DNA of 64,000 nucleotides from Dyella_B sp035486915 (GCF_035486915.1 NZ_DATHMR010000204.1:10405-74404), one strand, 5' to 3'; shown: positions 52,922-62,052, counted from the stretch's first letter. Notes: generated by a model not told the origin, from the sequence alone. Program-made: numbers and translations.

Positions 52922-53815
52922 ATGGAAAACACCACTCCCCGCCGCGTAGAGCACCAGCAGACCGACCGCGGTTACGTGCCGGTTTACGCCACGGGCGTGG
53001 TCGAGCAGCCGTGGGCGGATTACTCTCAGACCGATCACGAGGTATGGAACACGCTCTACAAGCGCCAGCGCGATCTGCTACCGGCGCGCGCGTGCAAGGA
53101 ATTTCTTGCGGGCGTGGAGCGCTTCGGCCTGGGCGATGGCGGTATTCCGAAATTTGCCGACCTCAACAAGGTGCTGGGCAAGACCACCGGCTGGGAAGTG
53201 GTGGCCGTAGAAGGTCTGTTGCCGGACGAGGTATTTTTCGACCACCTCGCCAACCGCCGCTTCCCGGTCAGCTGGTGGATTCGCAAACCGGACCAGCTGG
53301 ATTACCTGAGCGAGCCCGACCTTTTTCACGACCTGTTCGGTCACGTGCCGCTGCTGCTGAATCCGATTTTCGCCGATTACATGCAGGCCTACGGCCGCGG
53401 CGGCATAAAGGCGTTCAAGATCGGTCCGGAAGCGTTGATGAACCTCACGCGCCTGTACTGGTACACGGTGGAATTTGGCTTGATCAACACCGACGAAGGC
53501 ATGCGCATCTATGGTGCGGGCATTGTCAGTTCGAAAGGCGAATCGATTTACTGCCTGGATTCGGCCGCACCCAATCGCATCGGTTTCGGCCTTGAGCGCG
53601 TGATGAGCACGCGCTATCGCATCGACACGTTCCAGCAAACGTATTTCGTGATCGACAGCTTCGAGCAGTTGTTCGAAGCCACGCATCCTGACTTCACACC
53701 GATCTACGCGAAGCTGAAAGAATCGCCCGCCCATGCGGCCGCCGACGTGCTCGACGACGACCGCGTCTTCCATCGCGGCACGCGCGAAGGGTTTGCGAGC
53801 AACGCCGACGCGTAA
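52922..53815 (+). CDS. phhA: Phenylalanine 4-monooxygenase (phenylalanine hydroxylase)
   Basis: Pterin- and iron-dependent hydroxylation of L-phenylalanine to tyrosine. 297 residues. The iron triad is His136 and His141 ('FHDLFGHVPLL') with Glu184 ('WYTVEFGL'). 'RFPVSWWIRKPDQLDYLSEPD' and 'GAGIVSSKGESIYCL' are conserved. The ATG at 52922 gives MENTTPRRVEHQQTDRGYVP, the family start. No pterin-recycling phhB follows; the next gene is convergent. Confidence 0.96.
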   Translation: MENTTPRRVEHQQTDRGYVPVYATGVVEQPWADYSQTDHEVWNTLYKRQRDLLPARACKEFLAGVERFGLGDGGIPKFADLNKVLGKTTGWEVVAVEGLLPDEVFFDHLANRRFPVSWWIRKPDQLDYLSEPDLFHDLFGHVPLLLNPIFADYMQAYGRGGIKAFKIGPEALMNLTRLYWYTVEFGLINTDEGMRIYGAGIVSSKGESIYCLDSAAPNRIGFGLERVMSTRYRIDTFQQTYFVIDSFEQLFEATHPDFTPIYAKLKESPAHAAADVLDDDRVFHRGTREGFASNADA

Positions 53816-53821
53816 TCGCAA

Positions 53822-53856
53822 TAGCGCGTCATCGGCATCGCCGGCGTGACGCGCTA
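53822..53856. terminator. Hairpin terminator between convergent phhA and SGNH hydrolase genes
   Basis: Perfect 10-bp arms TAGCGCGTCA and TGACGCGCTA around a GC-rich loop, filling the 45-bp gap between the two stop codons. No T-tract on either strand, so efficiency is uncertain. Confidence 0.55.
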
Positions 53857-53860
53857 ACAA

Positions 53861-54526
53861 TCAATGGCCGTGCGCATCGACCCACGGTCTGATGATGCCG
53901 ATCCATAGCTCATAACCCGTGCGATTCATGTGCAATCCATCCGGGCCGAACCATTTCCATTGCGGTTGTCCGTCCGCGCCGAGCATCGGCGTGAATATGT
54001 CCAGATACGTCACGTCTTTCTGCGTGGCGACATAGGCACGGATAAGCGCATTCGATTGCTTGATCTGCGGCAGCAACGCCTTGAACGCCATGCTTGGCTT
54101 GGTCGATACAAATGCAATCGGCACGCCCGGATCGACCGATCGCACCTTTTGCACGAATGCTGCAAATTCATCGCGCACTTGTTCGGGGGTAAGCCCTTCG
54201 TGCAAGTCGTTATCGCCTGCATACATCAAGATCGCGCGAGGACGGTAGGGCGCGACGATGCGACCGGCGAAATACGTGGAGTCGCCGATGACAGAACCGC
54301 CGAAGCCACGGTTGATGACCTTCAATTCCGGAAAATCCGCCGCCAGCGATTTCCAATGCTCGATCGACGAACTACCGATGAAAAGCACCGCGCCTTGCGG
54401 CGGCGGATTCGCGCGATCGGACGCTTCGAATGCGGCGATGGCCGGTTCCCAATAACTGTGTGGCGTCACTGCCGCGCAGGCAATGCACGAAACGAAGGCA
54501 AGCAATAGCGATAGCAGGACTTTCAT
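53861..54526 (-). CDS. Secreted SGNH/GDSL-type hydrolase
   Basis: 221 residues. Signal peptide 'MKVLLSLLLAFVSCIACAAV'. Block I is 'FIGSSSIEHW' (Ser53 as nucleophile, with Ser in place of the usual GDS Asp), block II 'NRGFGGSVIGD', block III 'YAGDNDLHEG', block V 'DGLHMNRTGY' with the Asp-His pair. Likely lysophospholipase or carbohydrate esterase of the periplasm. GGGAG precedes the ATG at 54526. Confidence 0.87.
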   Translation of the reverse strand: MKVLLSLLLAFVSCIACAAVTPHSYWEPAIAAFEASDRANPPPQGAVLFIGSSSIEHWKSLAADFPELKVINRGFGGSVIGDSTYFAGRIVAPYRPRAILMYAGDNDLHEGLTPEQVRDEFAAFVQKVRSVDPGVPIAFVSTKPSMAFKALLPQIKQSNALIRAYVATQKDVTYLDIFTPMLGADGQPQWKWFGPDGLHMNRTGYELWIGIIRPWVDAHGH

Positions 54527-54679
54527 GACGCTCCCGGGGACAAATCTTTGCGGGTAGGGTTGCGCAGCAACAGGTGATCGTCGCAAATGATTACGATGCG
54601 ATGGCGGCTGCCTGCACGATCATAGATCGATAGCACAACGAATGCCGCGTGTGCGTCAATGCTGCATGCGTGATGGCGA

Positions 54680-55405
54680 TCAACGCCCTTCGCGTTTCAT
54701 CTCGCTCACTTCAAGCACGCTCGCAATACGACGGCCGTCCCAGCGATAGATCAGATGCTGTGCTTGCACGCAGGGTGCGACGACATCGGGATAAAACGCG
54801 GCTACGCATTCGCCGCCTTCGTGACGCACGCTGTCGTAGACGATGCCATTGGAACCCACTGCGCGCAGCTCACGCGCAAGTTTCACGCTGGCGCTGTAGC
54901 TGACCGGATCATGCGCCTCGGGCCAGCCGCCGCGAATGTCATGCATCTTCGAATCGATGCTGGTGCGATAGCAGCGCATTTCCATTTCGCACGCCGGTTC
55001 TGCGGTTGCGGCGAGAAAGATTTCGCGGTGATACACCGTTTCTTCCACCGCCGTGATGACATTGCGCGCCGCATAGAACACGCCCCACGTCCCATCGGAA
55101 AAACGGCTGCCTTCGGGATTCAGATGCGTGAACGCGGCCATCACGGGTGTCGATCCCGGCCCGCTGATGCGTCGATCCGGCGGCACCAACTTCATCGTGT
55201 TGGCTTCTTCACGCAAACGCGGATTAGTCAGTGCTTCGATCGCGAACACGGCATCGAGATCGGCCGGGTCGGCAATGCGATCGAACAATCCCGCCGGCGG
55301 AAAACGGCTCGGCACAATGCGATAAGCCTGGCTCCAGCGAATGCGTCGAATAGGTGGGGTGTCGTTAGGCATAGGAATTCCGTGGCACGAACTGCGCCGT
55401 CTCAT
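54680..55405 (-). CDS. RES-domain toxin (NAD+-depleting type)
   Basis: 241 residues. The RES fold is recognisable from 'AYRIVPSRFPPAGLFDRIAD', 'RFSDGTWGVFYAARNVITAVEETVYHRE' (conserved Arg and Glu pocket residues), 'YSASVKLARELRAVGSNGIVYDSVRHEGGECVAAFYPD' and the terminal 'RWDGRRI'. Characterised RES toxins degrade NAD+. AGGGAAG lies before the ATG at 55405; MPNDTPP at 55372 is an alternative. It follows the Xre/MbcA-type antitoxin gene by 83 bases, a wider gap than is usual. Confidence 0.85.
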   Translation of the reverse strand: MRRRSSCHGIPMPNDTPPIRRIRWSQAYRIVPSRFPPAGLFDRIADPADLDAVFAIEALTNPRLREEANTMKLVPPDRRISGPGSTPVMAAFTHLNPEGSRFSDGTWGVFYAARNVITAVEETVYHREIFLAATAEPACEMEMRCYRTSIDSKMHDIRGGWPEAHDPVSYSASVKLARELRAVGSNGIVYDSVRHEGGECVAAFYPDVVAPCVQAQHLIYRWDGRRIASVLEVSEMKREGR

Positions 55406-55488
55406 GTTCTTCCCTGTTCGCCTTGAAATAGTGCCGTATCACGTTCTCGTCGACTGCGACGAGCGGCGCTTTTTACGTGCGGAATGTC

Positions 55489-55887
55489 TCAGTTCCAGCC
55501 GCGTTGCGCATCCAGGTACTGACGCACGACATACAGATCGGCCACGTTGCCCGAGAGCATGCGCTCTATCGCGGAATGGCCGCCAAACAACGTCGACTGG
55601 TTGGGTTTGTGCAACCACGCATCGGCCTGTGCCGGATCCGGAAAGAGGATCTGCAGCGCCTTGTAGATGCCGAAGAGATAACTGATGCGCTCAAGCGTAT
55701 CGCGCCCCAGCACGCCGTCCTGCTGACGCTTCCACTTGTAGAAGGTCGATTCGGGCGGATCGCCCAGCAGTTTGCGCTGCTCGGCGATGCGCAGATTCCA
55801 CAGCTCGGCGAGCCGGAAGAAAGTCCGCAGGGCAGGGCCGCCGAGGTCTTCGGCAGGGGATGTCCTGGGCAGGGCATGGGCAGTCAT
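55489..55887 (-). CDS. Xre/MbcA/ParS-type antitoxin
   Basis: 132 residues. N-terminal Xre-like HTH ('RTFFRLAELWNLRIAEQRKLLGDPPESTFYKWKRQ'), then the DUF2384/MbcA C-terminal domain ('LERISYLFGIYKALQILFPDPAQADAWLHKPN', 'GGHSAIERMLSGNVADLYVVRQYLDAQRG') that covers the toxin active site. GGGAGAG precedes the ATG at 55887; an upstream TTG would overlap that site. A 10-bp inverted repeat upstream brackets the promoter, consistent with autorepression. Confidence 0.9.
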   Translation of the reverse strand: MTAHALPRTSPAEDLGGPALRTFFRLAELWNLRIAEQRKLLGDPPESTFYKWKRQQDGVLGRDTLERISYLFGIYKALQILFPDPAQADAWLHKPNQSTLFGGHSAIERMLSGNVADLYVVRQYLDAQRGWN

Positions 55888-55898
55888 GGCTAACTCTC

Positions 55899-55931
55899 CC
55901 AATAAAGTTCACGAACACTATACTTTATTGG
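55899..55931. promoter_or_regulatory. Operator/promoter of the RES-Xre module
   Basis: Perfect inverted repeat CCAATAAAGT (55899-55908) / ACTTTATTGG (55922-55931), centres 23 bp apart. Between the arms, on the minus strand, is a -10-like TATAGT (55922-55917) with a weak TGGCGA 17 bases upstream. A dimer bound here would cover the promoter. Confidence 0.65.
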
Positions 55932-55966
55932 TGAAGTTTTCGCCAGTAGGCCTTCCAACGTCCGAT

Positions 55967-57748
55967 TCAGGGGGCTTTTCCGCTTTTGGCGCAATCGCAG
56001 CCGTAATCGGGTTCCGGTCCTCCCGCTTCGATAAAACGATCGATACGCTGCTCCAGCACCGGCAAGGGCACCGAGCCGGTCGCGAGAATCGTGTCGTGGA
56101 AAGCGCGGATATCGAACTTCGGTCCCAACGCCTTTTCGGCTTTCGCGCGCAGGTCCAGGATTTTCAGATAACCCAGTTCGTACGAGAGTGCCTGACCGGG
56201 CCAGCTGATGTAGCGATCGACTTCGTTGGCGATTTCGCGATCCGACAGCGCGGTGTTTTGCGTCATGTAATCGATCGCCTGCTGACGCGTCCAGCCAAGA
56301 TGATGAATGCCGGTGTCGACAACGAGCCGGCATGCGCGCCACATCTGATAGGTGAGAAAGCCGAAGCGCTGATAGGGCGTTTTGTAGATGCCCATTTCAT
56401 TGCCGAGATATTCCGAATACAGACCCCAGCCTTCGCCGTAAGCGGATATGTAGCCGTTGCGGCGAAACGCCGGCTGATCGTTTTCTTCCTCGGCCAATTC
56501 CAGCTGCAATGCGTGGCCCGGATACGACTCATGCAGCGTGAGTGCGGGCATGTTGAAGAGCGGACGCGAAGGCAAGTCGTAGGTGTTTACCAAATAAACA
56601 TCCGGACCACCGCGTCCTGAGGTGTAGTAAGGCGCAATATCCGCCGGCACCGGCTCGATGGTGAAGCGCTTGCGCGGCAGGTGGCCGAAGAATTTACCCA
56701 CCTGGCCATCCACTTCCTTCGCCACCCATGCCGATTTGTCCAGCAATTCCTGCGGAGTCTTTGCGTAGAACTGCGGATCGGTGCGCAGGTAATGCAGAAA
56801 ATCGGGAAAGCTTCCCTTGAAGCCGGTTTGCTGCATGGTCTGCAACATTTCTGCATGGATCTTCGCGACCTGATCCAGGCCAATCTTGTGAATGGTGTCC
56901 GGATCGAGATCGAGCGTGGTGTATTCGTGTATCTGCTGGCGGTAGTAATTCTTACCGTCCGGTAGTGCTTCGGCAGCAAGTGTCGTGCGCGCTTGCGGCA
57001 CGTATTCCGAGCGGAAGAACGTCAGCAGCTTTGCGTAGGCGGGAATCACGCCCTGGCTGATCTTCTGGCGCGCATCGGCCTGAATGGCTGCCGCCGTGGT
57101 CGCAGGAATGCTCGACGGCATGTGCAATAGCGGCTGATAGAAACTGGTTTGCGTGGGATCTTTGACATCCGCCACGGATGCGATGGACTGATCGCGGCCT
57201 GCCAGCACGGCACGCGGCACGGTGAAACCACGCTTCAGGCCTGCGCGCATGTTGGCCATCTGCTGATCGAAATACGCAGGCACCTGACCAAGACGGTCGA
57301 CGTAGTGCCGATAATCGGTTTCGCTGCGAAGGTCATCGCTCTGCAGATCGTCGTTCAACTCGCTCCAGAACGCCGAGTCGCTGTTGAACGGCATCTGCCA
57401 TAGCTGAAATTGCTGATCGGCGATGAAGTTGTGGATCTGCTCGCGATATACCGCGTAATTCACCTGCTCGGCAGGCGTCAGCTGCTTAACGTCGATGGCG
57501 TCGAGCTGGCTCATGACCTTGCGCCAATAATCGAGCCGCTGCTGCTGGCTCTGCGCATCGACCTGATCCAGGCGACCGTTATTGGGCTGCGGCTCGCCGG
57601 ATGTGGAAACGCCAGCCTGACCTGTGCGCCATGCCCATTCTTGCTGATAGATCTGCTTGAAGCGCCCGTCGGCGTCCTGCTGCGCGAAGGCGGGCAGTGT
57701 CAGTGCAAGGCCGAGCGCGATAGAACCGATACGTGATGCCGTTTTCAC
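55967..57748 (-). CDS. Secreted DUF885-family protein (putative metallopeptidase-like)
   Basis: About 593 residues from a GTG start (57748) that overlaps the SulP stop codon (TAGTG); the frame is open much further but that part is antisense to sulP. Signal peptide 'IGSIALGLALTLPAFAQQ'. 'ALTLHESYPGHALQLEL' is the HExxPGH motif of DUF885, which resembles a zinc peptidase site; 'RNGYISAYGEGWGLYSEYLGNEMG' is also diagnostic. The Cys-rich end 'YGCDCAKSGKAP' is unusual. Substrate unknown; exported to the periplasm. Confidence 0.85.
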   Translation of the reverse strand: MKTASRIGSIALGLALTLPAFAQQDADGRFKQIYQQEWAWRTGQAGVSTSGEPQPNNGRLDQVDAQSQQQRLDYWRKVMSQLDAIDVKQLTPAEQVNYAVYREQIHNFIADQQFQLWQMPFNSDSAFWSELNDDLQSDDLRSETDYRHYVDRLGQVPAYFDQQMANMRAGLKRGFTVPRAVLAGRDQSIASVADVKDPTQTSFYQPLLHMPSSIPATTAAAIQADARQKISQGVIPAYAKLLTFFRSEYVPQARTTLAAEALPDGKNYYRQQIHEYTTLDLDPDTIHKIGLDQVAKIHAEMLQTMQQTGFKGSFPDFLHYLRTDPQFYAKTPQELLDKSAWVAKEVDGQVGKFFGHLPRKRFTIEPVPADIAPYYTSGRGGPDVYLVNTYDLPSRPLFNMPALTLHESYPGHALQLELAEEENDQPAFRRNGYISAYGEGWGLYSEYLGNEMGIYKTPYQRFGFLTYQMWRACRLVVDTGIHHLGWTRQQAIDYMTQNTALSDREIANEVDRYISWPGQALSYELGYLKILDLRAKAEKALGPKFDIRAFHDTILATGSVPLPVLEQRIDRFIEAGGPEPDYGCDCAKSGKAP

Positions 57749-59397
57749 TACGCGTGATTTCCCGTTGATGGTGGCGTGGCGGTGAACGCCGAAACCGCAT
57801 CTTCCACGCTCCAGTTGTTGAGCGCTTGTGGCGAAAGCTGGGGTAGGTTTACGCGCAGCAACAAAGCGCGGGTTTCGTCTTTCAGGCGTGCGACGCGAAG
57901 CGTTACGCCGCGCGACTGCAGCCAGCTCGCAAAATCGCTGAGCGCTTCCAGCGTGGTGCTGTCCAGGTCGGGCGATTCCTCCAGACTCAGTATGACCTGC
58001 TTGAGCCCGGCCCGCTGTTCGACTTTCTGGCGCGCCAAGGTCATCACCGATTCGGCATTGGCGAAAAACAAGGGCTCTTCGGGTCGAAGAATCAACAAAT
58101 CGGGCGGTTGCACCGCATCCGGATGTTGCTCGATATCGACGAAGTCGTGACCGTTCGCTAGTCGGCCAAGCACGCTCAAGTGCGCTACGGCGAGTTGGCG
58201 CAACAGCATGATCAGGCTGAAGGCGATCGCGACAAGCAAACCGTTGAGGATGCCGAGCGACAACACGGCGACAACGGCGGCCAATGCAATCAAACGATCG
58301 CGCTTCCACTGCAGATAAGGTTTGAATACCGAAACGCGCCAGGACTTGCTTACTGCGTGAATGACAATCGCCGCGAGCACCGCAAGTGGAATGCGTTCGA
58401 TCCAGCGCAACAGCAACGCCACCATGAACAGCACGCTCGCGCCGGCAATCAAACCGGCTAGACGCGATTGAGCACCCGCCGCTTCGTTCGCGGACGTGCC
58501 CGAGTAACCTGCGCCCACCGGCATACCGTGAAACAAGCCGCACAGTACGTTCGCTACGCCAAGCACCAGCAGATCGCGATTAGGTTCCACCGGATCGTTG
58601 TGCTTGAGCGCGAAACCACGGATCGAACTGTACGACTCCGCATAGAGAATCAACAGCAACGCGGCCGCCAATTCCACGCTCGGCAACCACTGACCGCGCG
58701 TCGGCCAAGTCGGCATGTCGAGCGCCATATGCAGATCGATGGCGCCCGTCAGAGGTACACCACGCGCTTCCAGCCAGCCGGATGCAGCGACACCGAGCGC
58801 AATCACCAGCAAGCTGCCGGGCAAGCGTTTTACACGCTCGCACACGAACAGCAACGCAAGCGCAAGCAAGCCGGCGATCAACGTGATAACGCTTACCTGA
58901 TTGCTTGTTCGCACCAAGTCCGCCACCAGCAACGGTACGAAATCGCCATGCAGATCCGGCCAGCCACCTAGGTGCGGCAACTGCTTGAGTGCGATGACGA
59001 TGGCCAGTCCAAACGTGTAACCACGCAGCACGGGACGCGCAATCAAATGCGAAAGGCTGCCCAATCGCGCAAAACCCGCGAGCAGAAAACAGACACCGCC
59101 AAACAGCACCAAGGTCGCCCCGATGGCAACACGCGCTGCGACCGCACCGCCGGCAAGTGCCAGCGTTCCGGCCGCAAGCACCGCGGCCGATGACGATGTC
59201 GAGGACACAATCGCAAATCGACTGCGGCCCAACAGGCCGTAGCAGATCAAACCGATAAACAGCGCAATGACGCCTGCCTGCGGCGGCATGCCGGCGATGC
59301 CCGAATACGCCACTGCTTCAGGCACCAGCAAACCGGCAATCGCCAGACCCGCCAGCACATCGGCGATGCGCGAGGACGAGGCCGTCGTGGCGTTCAT
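57748..59397 (-). CDS. SulP-family anion transporter with STAS domain
   Basis: 549 residues, about 10-12 membrane helices and a C-terminal STAS domain (about 430-545). 'VLAGLAIAGLLVPEAVAYSGIAGMPPQAGV' is the SulP entry; 'GMPVGAGYSGTSANEAAGAQSRLAGL' is in the core. The STAS part has 'LSLEESPDLDSTTLEALSDFASWL'. Sulfate, bicarbonate or dicarboxylate could be the substrate. Starts with an ATGA overlap on the ParB-like gene and ends overlapping the DUF885 GTG. Confidence 0.9.
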   Translation of the reverse strand: MNATTASSSRIADVLAGLAIAGLLVPEAVAYSGIAGMPPQAGVIALFIGLICYGLLGRSRFAIVSSTSSSAAVLAAGTLALAGGAVAARVAIGATLVLFGGVCFLLAGFARLGSLSHLIARPVLRGYTFGLAIVIALKQLPHLGGWPDLHGDFVPLLVADLVRTSNQVSVITLIAGLLALALLFVCERVKRLPGSLLVIALGVAASGWLEARGVPLTGAIDLHMALDMPTWPTRGQWLPSVELAAALLLILYAESYSSIRGFALKHNDPVEPNRDLLVLGVANVLCGLFHGMPVGAGYSGTSANEAAGAQSRLAGLIAGASVLFMVALLLRWIERIPLAVLAAIVIHAVSKSWRVSVFKPYLQWKRDRLIALAAVVAVLSLGILNGLLVAIAFSLIMLLRQLAVAHLSVLGRLANGHDFVDIEQHPDAVQPPDLLILRPEEPLFFANAESVMTLARQKVEQRAGLKQVILSLEESPDLDSTTLEALSDFASWLQSRGVTLRVARLKDETRALLLRVNLPQLSPQALNNWSVEDAVSAFTATPPSTGNHA

Positions 59398-60008
59398 TGA
59401 ATCTGGCCGCTCCAGCCCGGCAGATATGCCGTGTCGTGCGCATGCGCCATCAGCAGCGCGTCCTGTAAAACTTTCGGTGTGACGTTACCGTTCTTCAGCT
59501 TCATGTTGCGGCGGAAGAAATCGGCCCACAGAAATTCCGAGTAGGGTGTCGCATCTTTCGAATACCCGCCGGCCAGGCGCACACGTGCAGCGAGGGTGCG
59601 GAACGGATCGTCTGCCATATCCTTGAGCGTCTTTGGAATCGCGTCATAGGTCTGGCGTTGACCGTGCTGGTCGTACGGATGCGCCCAGCGATTGAATTCC
59701 ATCGTATGCCAGAACACAGGCAGTTCCAGCCATGAGAAATCGCGCTGGATCATCACGGGCACCTCTTTGACGCCTTCTTCGTACAGCGCCAAACCAAGAT
59801 GATGATGATCGACGATGAAGACCTGATTCTTCGGCCCCAGAACGCCTGGAAAGCAGTGCTGGGCCAGCAGGTCCTTGCGCTTCTTTTTACCGAGTTTTTC
59901 CCACTCGGAGCGTTTGTCCGAGACTTCGGCCCTGCCCACGGTCATCTGCGTCGGGCGCAGCTTGCCCGGCGCGATGGACAACAACGGATGGCGCACGCCT
60001 AACGACAT
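59394..60008 (-). CDS. ParB-like (ParBc_2 type) nuclease-fold protein
   Basis: 204 residues; the ATG at 60008 follows AGGAG. 'HPLLSIAPGKLRPTQMTVGRAEVSDKRSEWEKL' and 'GVLGPKNQVFIVDHHHLGLALYEEGVKEVPVMI' match the putative ParB-like nuclease family (ParBc_2), with the DHHH cluster near the ParB/sulfiredoxin-like active site. 'YSEFLWADFFRRNMKLK' is typical of its C-terminal half. No HTH is visible, so it is not a chromosome-segregation ParB. It overlaps sulP by 4 bases. Function unknown. Confidence 0.7.
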   Translation of the reverse strand: MSLGVRHPLLSIAPGKLRPTQMTVGRAEVSDKRSEWEKLGKKKRKDLLAQHCFPGVLGPKNQVFIVDHHHLGLALYEEGVKEVPVMIQRDFSWLELPVFWHTMEFNRWAHPYDQHGQRQTYDAIPKTLKDMADDPFRTLAARVRLAGGYSKDATPYSEFLWADFFRRNMKLKNGNVTPKVLQDALLMAHAHDTAYLPGWSGQIQ

Positions 60009-60125
60009 GACTCGACTCCTGCGGTAGTCCTGGTCCACGCAGGGTAACCGAAGCACAGGCGCTTCTGGCACTGCCGCCATGCACGATGGAAACCGGCATC
60101 GCCGACGTAAGGCCCCGGTAAGCGG

Positions 60126-60830
60126 CTATTCCAGACCCGAGTAATAACCGCGCATGGCCTGGAGATATGCCTCCAGGTTACGGCCCGACGGACTATCGAA
60201 GACTTCGCCGGTTTCTTCGAGCCGACCGATGCGATCCGGGCGGAAATTGCGAAAATCGCTACGCAAACGGCACCACGTGCCAAGCGTCCATTTGCCGCCC
60301 CAGAAAGCGAGGCAGAGCGGTTCCACCTGGCGCTCGCTTTCGTGCCCGACTTCATCCTTGTAGAACAGCCGTAGCACACGCTGCGCTTCAATCGATGCGT
60401 GCAACTGATCGATGCGCGCCGCGAAAGCCGTGGATTCTTCGTCGCGCCAGATCGGTGCGTAAATGCGCGTGCGAGAGGAACGCTCGCGCAACTCCGGCGG
60501 CAACACCGCTTCGATTTTCACCAGCGCCGCCTGTGCACCGGCGGCCAGTTTCTCGCCGGCAAAAGCGCGGACAAAGCGCGTGCCAACCACCAGAGATTCG
60601 AGTTCGTCGGCGGTAAACATCAGGGGCGGGATGTCCGAACCTTTGCGCAGGACGTAACCGACGCCCGCTTCGCCTTCGATCGGTACGCCTGAAAGTTGCA
60701 GGTCGGCCACGTCGCGGTAAACCGTACGCAGCGAGACGCCCAGCGTTTCGGCAAGCTGTCTCGCTTGCAACGCAGTACGGCGCCCACGTAGGGCATTAAT
60801 GATGAGAAAGAGGCGGTCGGCGCGACGCAT
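60126..60830 (-). CDS. YafY-type HTH-WYL transcriptional regulator
   Basis: 234 residues. The N-terminal winged HTH ('ADRLFLIINALRGRRTALQARQLAETLGVSLRTVYRDVADL') is followed by a WYL domain ('IYAPIWRDEESTAFAARIDQLHASIEAQRVLRLFYKDEVGHESERQVEPLCLAFWGGKWTLGTWCRLR' region). WYL domains sense nucleic acids or small ligands. ATG at 60830 preferred; a GTG six codons upstream is possible. Last in line behind the DJ-1/GFA/GST genes. Confidence 0.88.
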   Translation of the reverse strand: MRRADRLFLIINALRGRRTALQARQLAETLGVSLRTVYRDVADLQLSGVPIEGEAGVGYVLRKGSDIPPLMFTADELESLVVGTRFVRAFAGEKLAAGAQAALVKIEAVLPPELRERSSRTRIYAPIWRDEESTAFAARIDQLHASIEAQRVLRLFYKDEVGHESERQVEPLCLAFWGGKWTLGTWCRLRSDFRNFRPDRIGRLEETGEVFDSPSGRNLEAYLQAMRGYYSGLE

Positions 60831-60954
60831 TGCCACATGATCGCCCACGCGGCGGTTATGAGCCAGCGTCCGAAGTCACGTGTCATCGTCGCAGTGCGTG
60901 AGACAGACATGGGCAAGCTGCCGGTGTGCATGATCGTCAACTTGCCCGTGCTGC

Positions 60955-61584
60955 TCAGGCAGCCGCCTGCTGCGCGGCGTATTCGACATCTTTGGCGGCG
61001 GCGCGCTGGATGGCGGGCCGCGTGACCACCCGATCGATGTATGCGCGTACGGCTGGCGTTTCCGGCATGATTTTGAACAGCGTCATCCAGTGCAACGCGC
61101 CGCCCCAGAGCACGTCCGCTGCCGTGAAGCGCTCACCGAGCAAGTAAGGGCCCTTTTCCAACTGGCCGGTAATCGTGTTGTACACATCATCCCACGTACC
61201 GTAGGGCGACGTGCTTGGTGCAACAGGTTCGCGCTTGGCGGAGCGATCGACGACGGCCGGTTCGAACGACGAACCGTAGTAAACCAGCCAGCGCACGTAC
61301 GGACCGCGCAATGGATCGCCGATCGCCGGCGCCAATCCCTTTTCCGGAAACAGATCGGCCAGATACAGGAACACTGCGGGCTGTTCGGTGATCAGCGTAT
61401 CCAGATGACGAATCGCCGGCACTTTGCCCATCGGATTGACGTGCCGATACGCAGCCTGCCGCTGCTCGCCTGATTTGAGATTGACCAGGTGCAACTCGTA
61501 ATCCACACCCAGTTCTTCAAGCAGCGCGAGCGTGCCGCCCGATCGGCTGTTCGGTGCGTGGTAGAAGTCGATTTTTGAAGTCAT
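60955..61584 (-). CDS. Glutathione S-transferase
   Basis: 209 residues. N-terminal thioredoxin fold 'DFYHAPNSRSGGTLALLEELGVDYELHLVNL' with Ser near residue 14-16 as likely catalytic residue, cis-Pro in 'GKVPAIRHLDTLITEQPAVFLYLADLFP', and an all-helical C-terminal domain with 'YLLGERFTAADVLWG'. Follows the GFA-family gene by 25 bases, so glutathione chemistry links the two. Confidence 0.9.
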   Translation of the reverse strand: MTSKIDFYHAPNSRSGGTLALLEELGVDYELHLVNLKSGEQRQAAYRHVNPMGKVPAIRHLDTLITEQPAVFLYLADLFPEKGLAPAIGDPLRGPYVRWLVYYGSSFEPAVVDRSAKREPVAPSTSPYGTWDDVYNTITGQLEKGPYLLGERFTAADVLWGGALHWMTLFKIMPETPAVRAYIDRVVTRPAIQRAAAKDVEYAAQQAAA

Positions 61585-61609
61585 GACATGAGCTCCGCGT
61601 CGTAGTGAG

Positions 61610-62014
61610 TCACAAATGTCGTGTTTCGGCCGGCGCCGATTGCCAGTTGTTGTTACGTCCGTCGCTGAAGTGCATTGGCGCGTCGATCAGTTCGACCGGC
61701 TCTGCATCGTCGAGGCTCGCCAGATAGACACTGTAGAAATCGCCGCCCAGCACATCGAGATGACCTTTGCCGAACACGCGCACACCGCAGCGGCGGCAAA
61801 ACAGGTGATGCATCATGTAGGAACCGAACTGGTAGTCGGTCATCTCGTTTTCGCCGCTGATCAAGCGAAACGCTTCGGGTTTGACGATCACGCCCCATTG
61901 CCGCGTCTTTGCGCAGATCGAGCAGTTGCAGCGTCCGGTGCCGTGCGCGAAATCGATATCGGCTTCGATTTTCACCGCACCGCAATGGCAACTTCCGTGA
62001 TAGGTCTTTTGCAT
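61610..62014 (-). CDS. GFA-family (glutathione-dependent formaldehyde-activating type) zinc protein
   Basis: 134 residues. Zinc-binding cysteines in 'GSCHCGAVKIE', 'RCNCSICAK' and 'FCRRCGVRVF', the CENP-V/GFA fold. True GFA catalyses formaldehyde-glutathione adduct formation, but most relatives have unknown function. Two genes below the DJ-1-like gene and just above the GST gene. Confidence 0.9.
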   Translation of the reverse strand: MQKTYHGSCHCGAVKIEADIDFAHGTGRCNCSICAKTRQWGVIVKPEAFRLISGENEMTDYQFGSYMMHHLFCRRCGVRVFGKGHLDVLGGDFYSVYLASLDDAEPVELIDAPMHFSDGRNNNWQSAPAETRHL

Positions 62015-62052
62015 GATGATGTCCCTGTTGAAAAGATCGCGTTACTCGCGTT

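Noticed and set aside
57749..58543. Long N-terminal extension of the DUF885 gene
   Set aside because: Overlaps sulP in another frame, low complexity and Arg-rich; the signal peptide begins at the GTG at 57748.
59394..60008. Chromosome partition protein ParB
   Set aside because: No HTH or CTPase ParB motifs and no parA or parS nearby; it belongs to the ParBc_2-like group instead.
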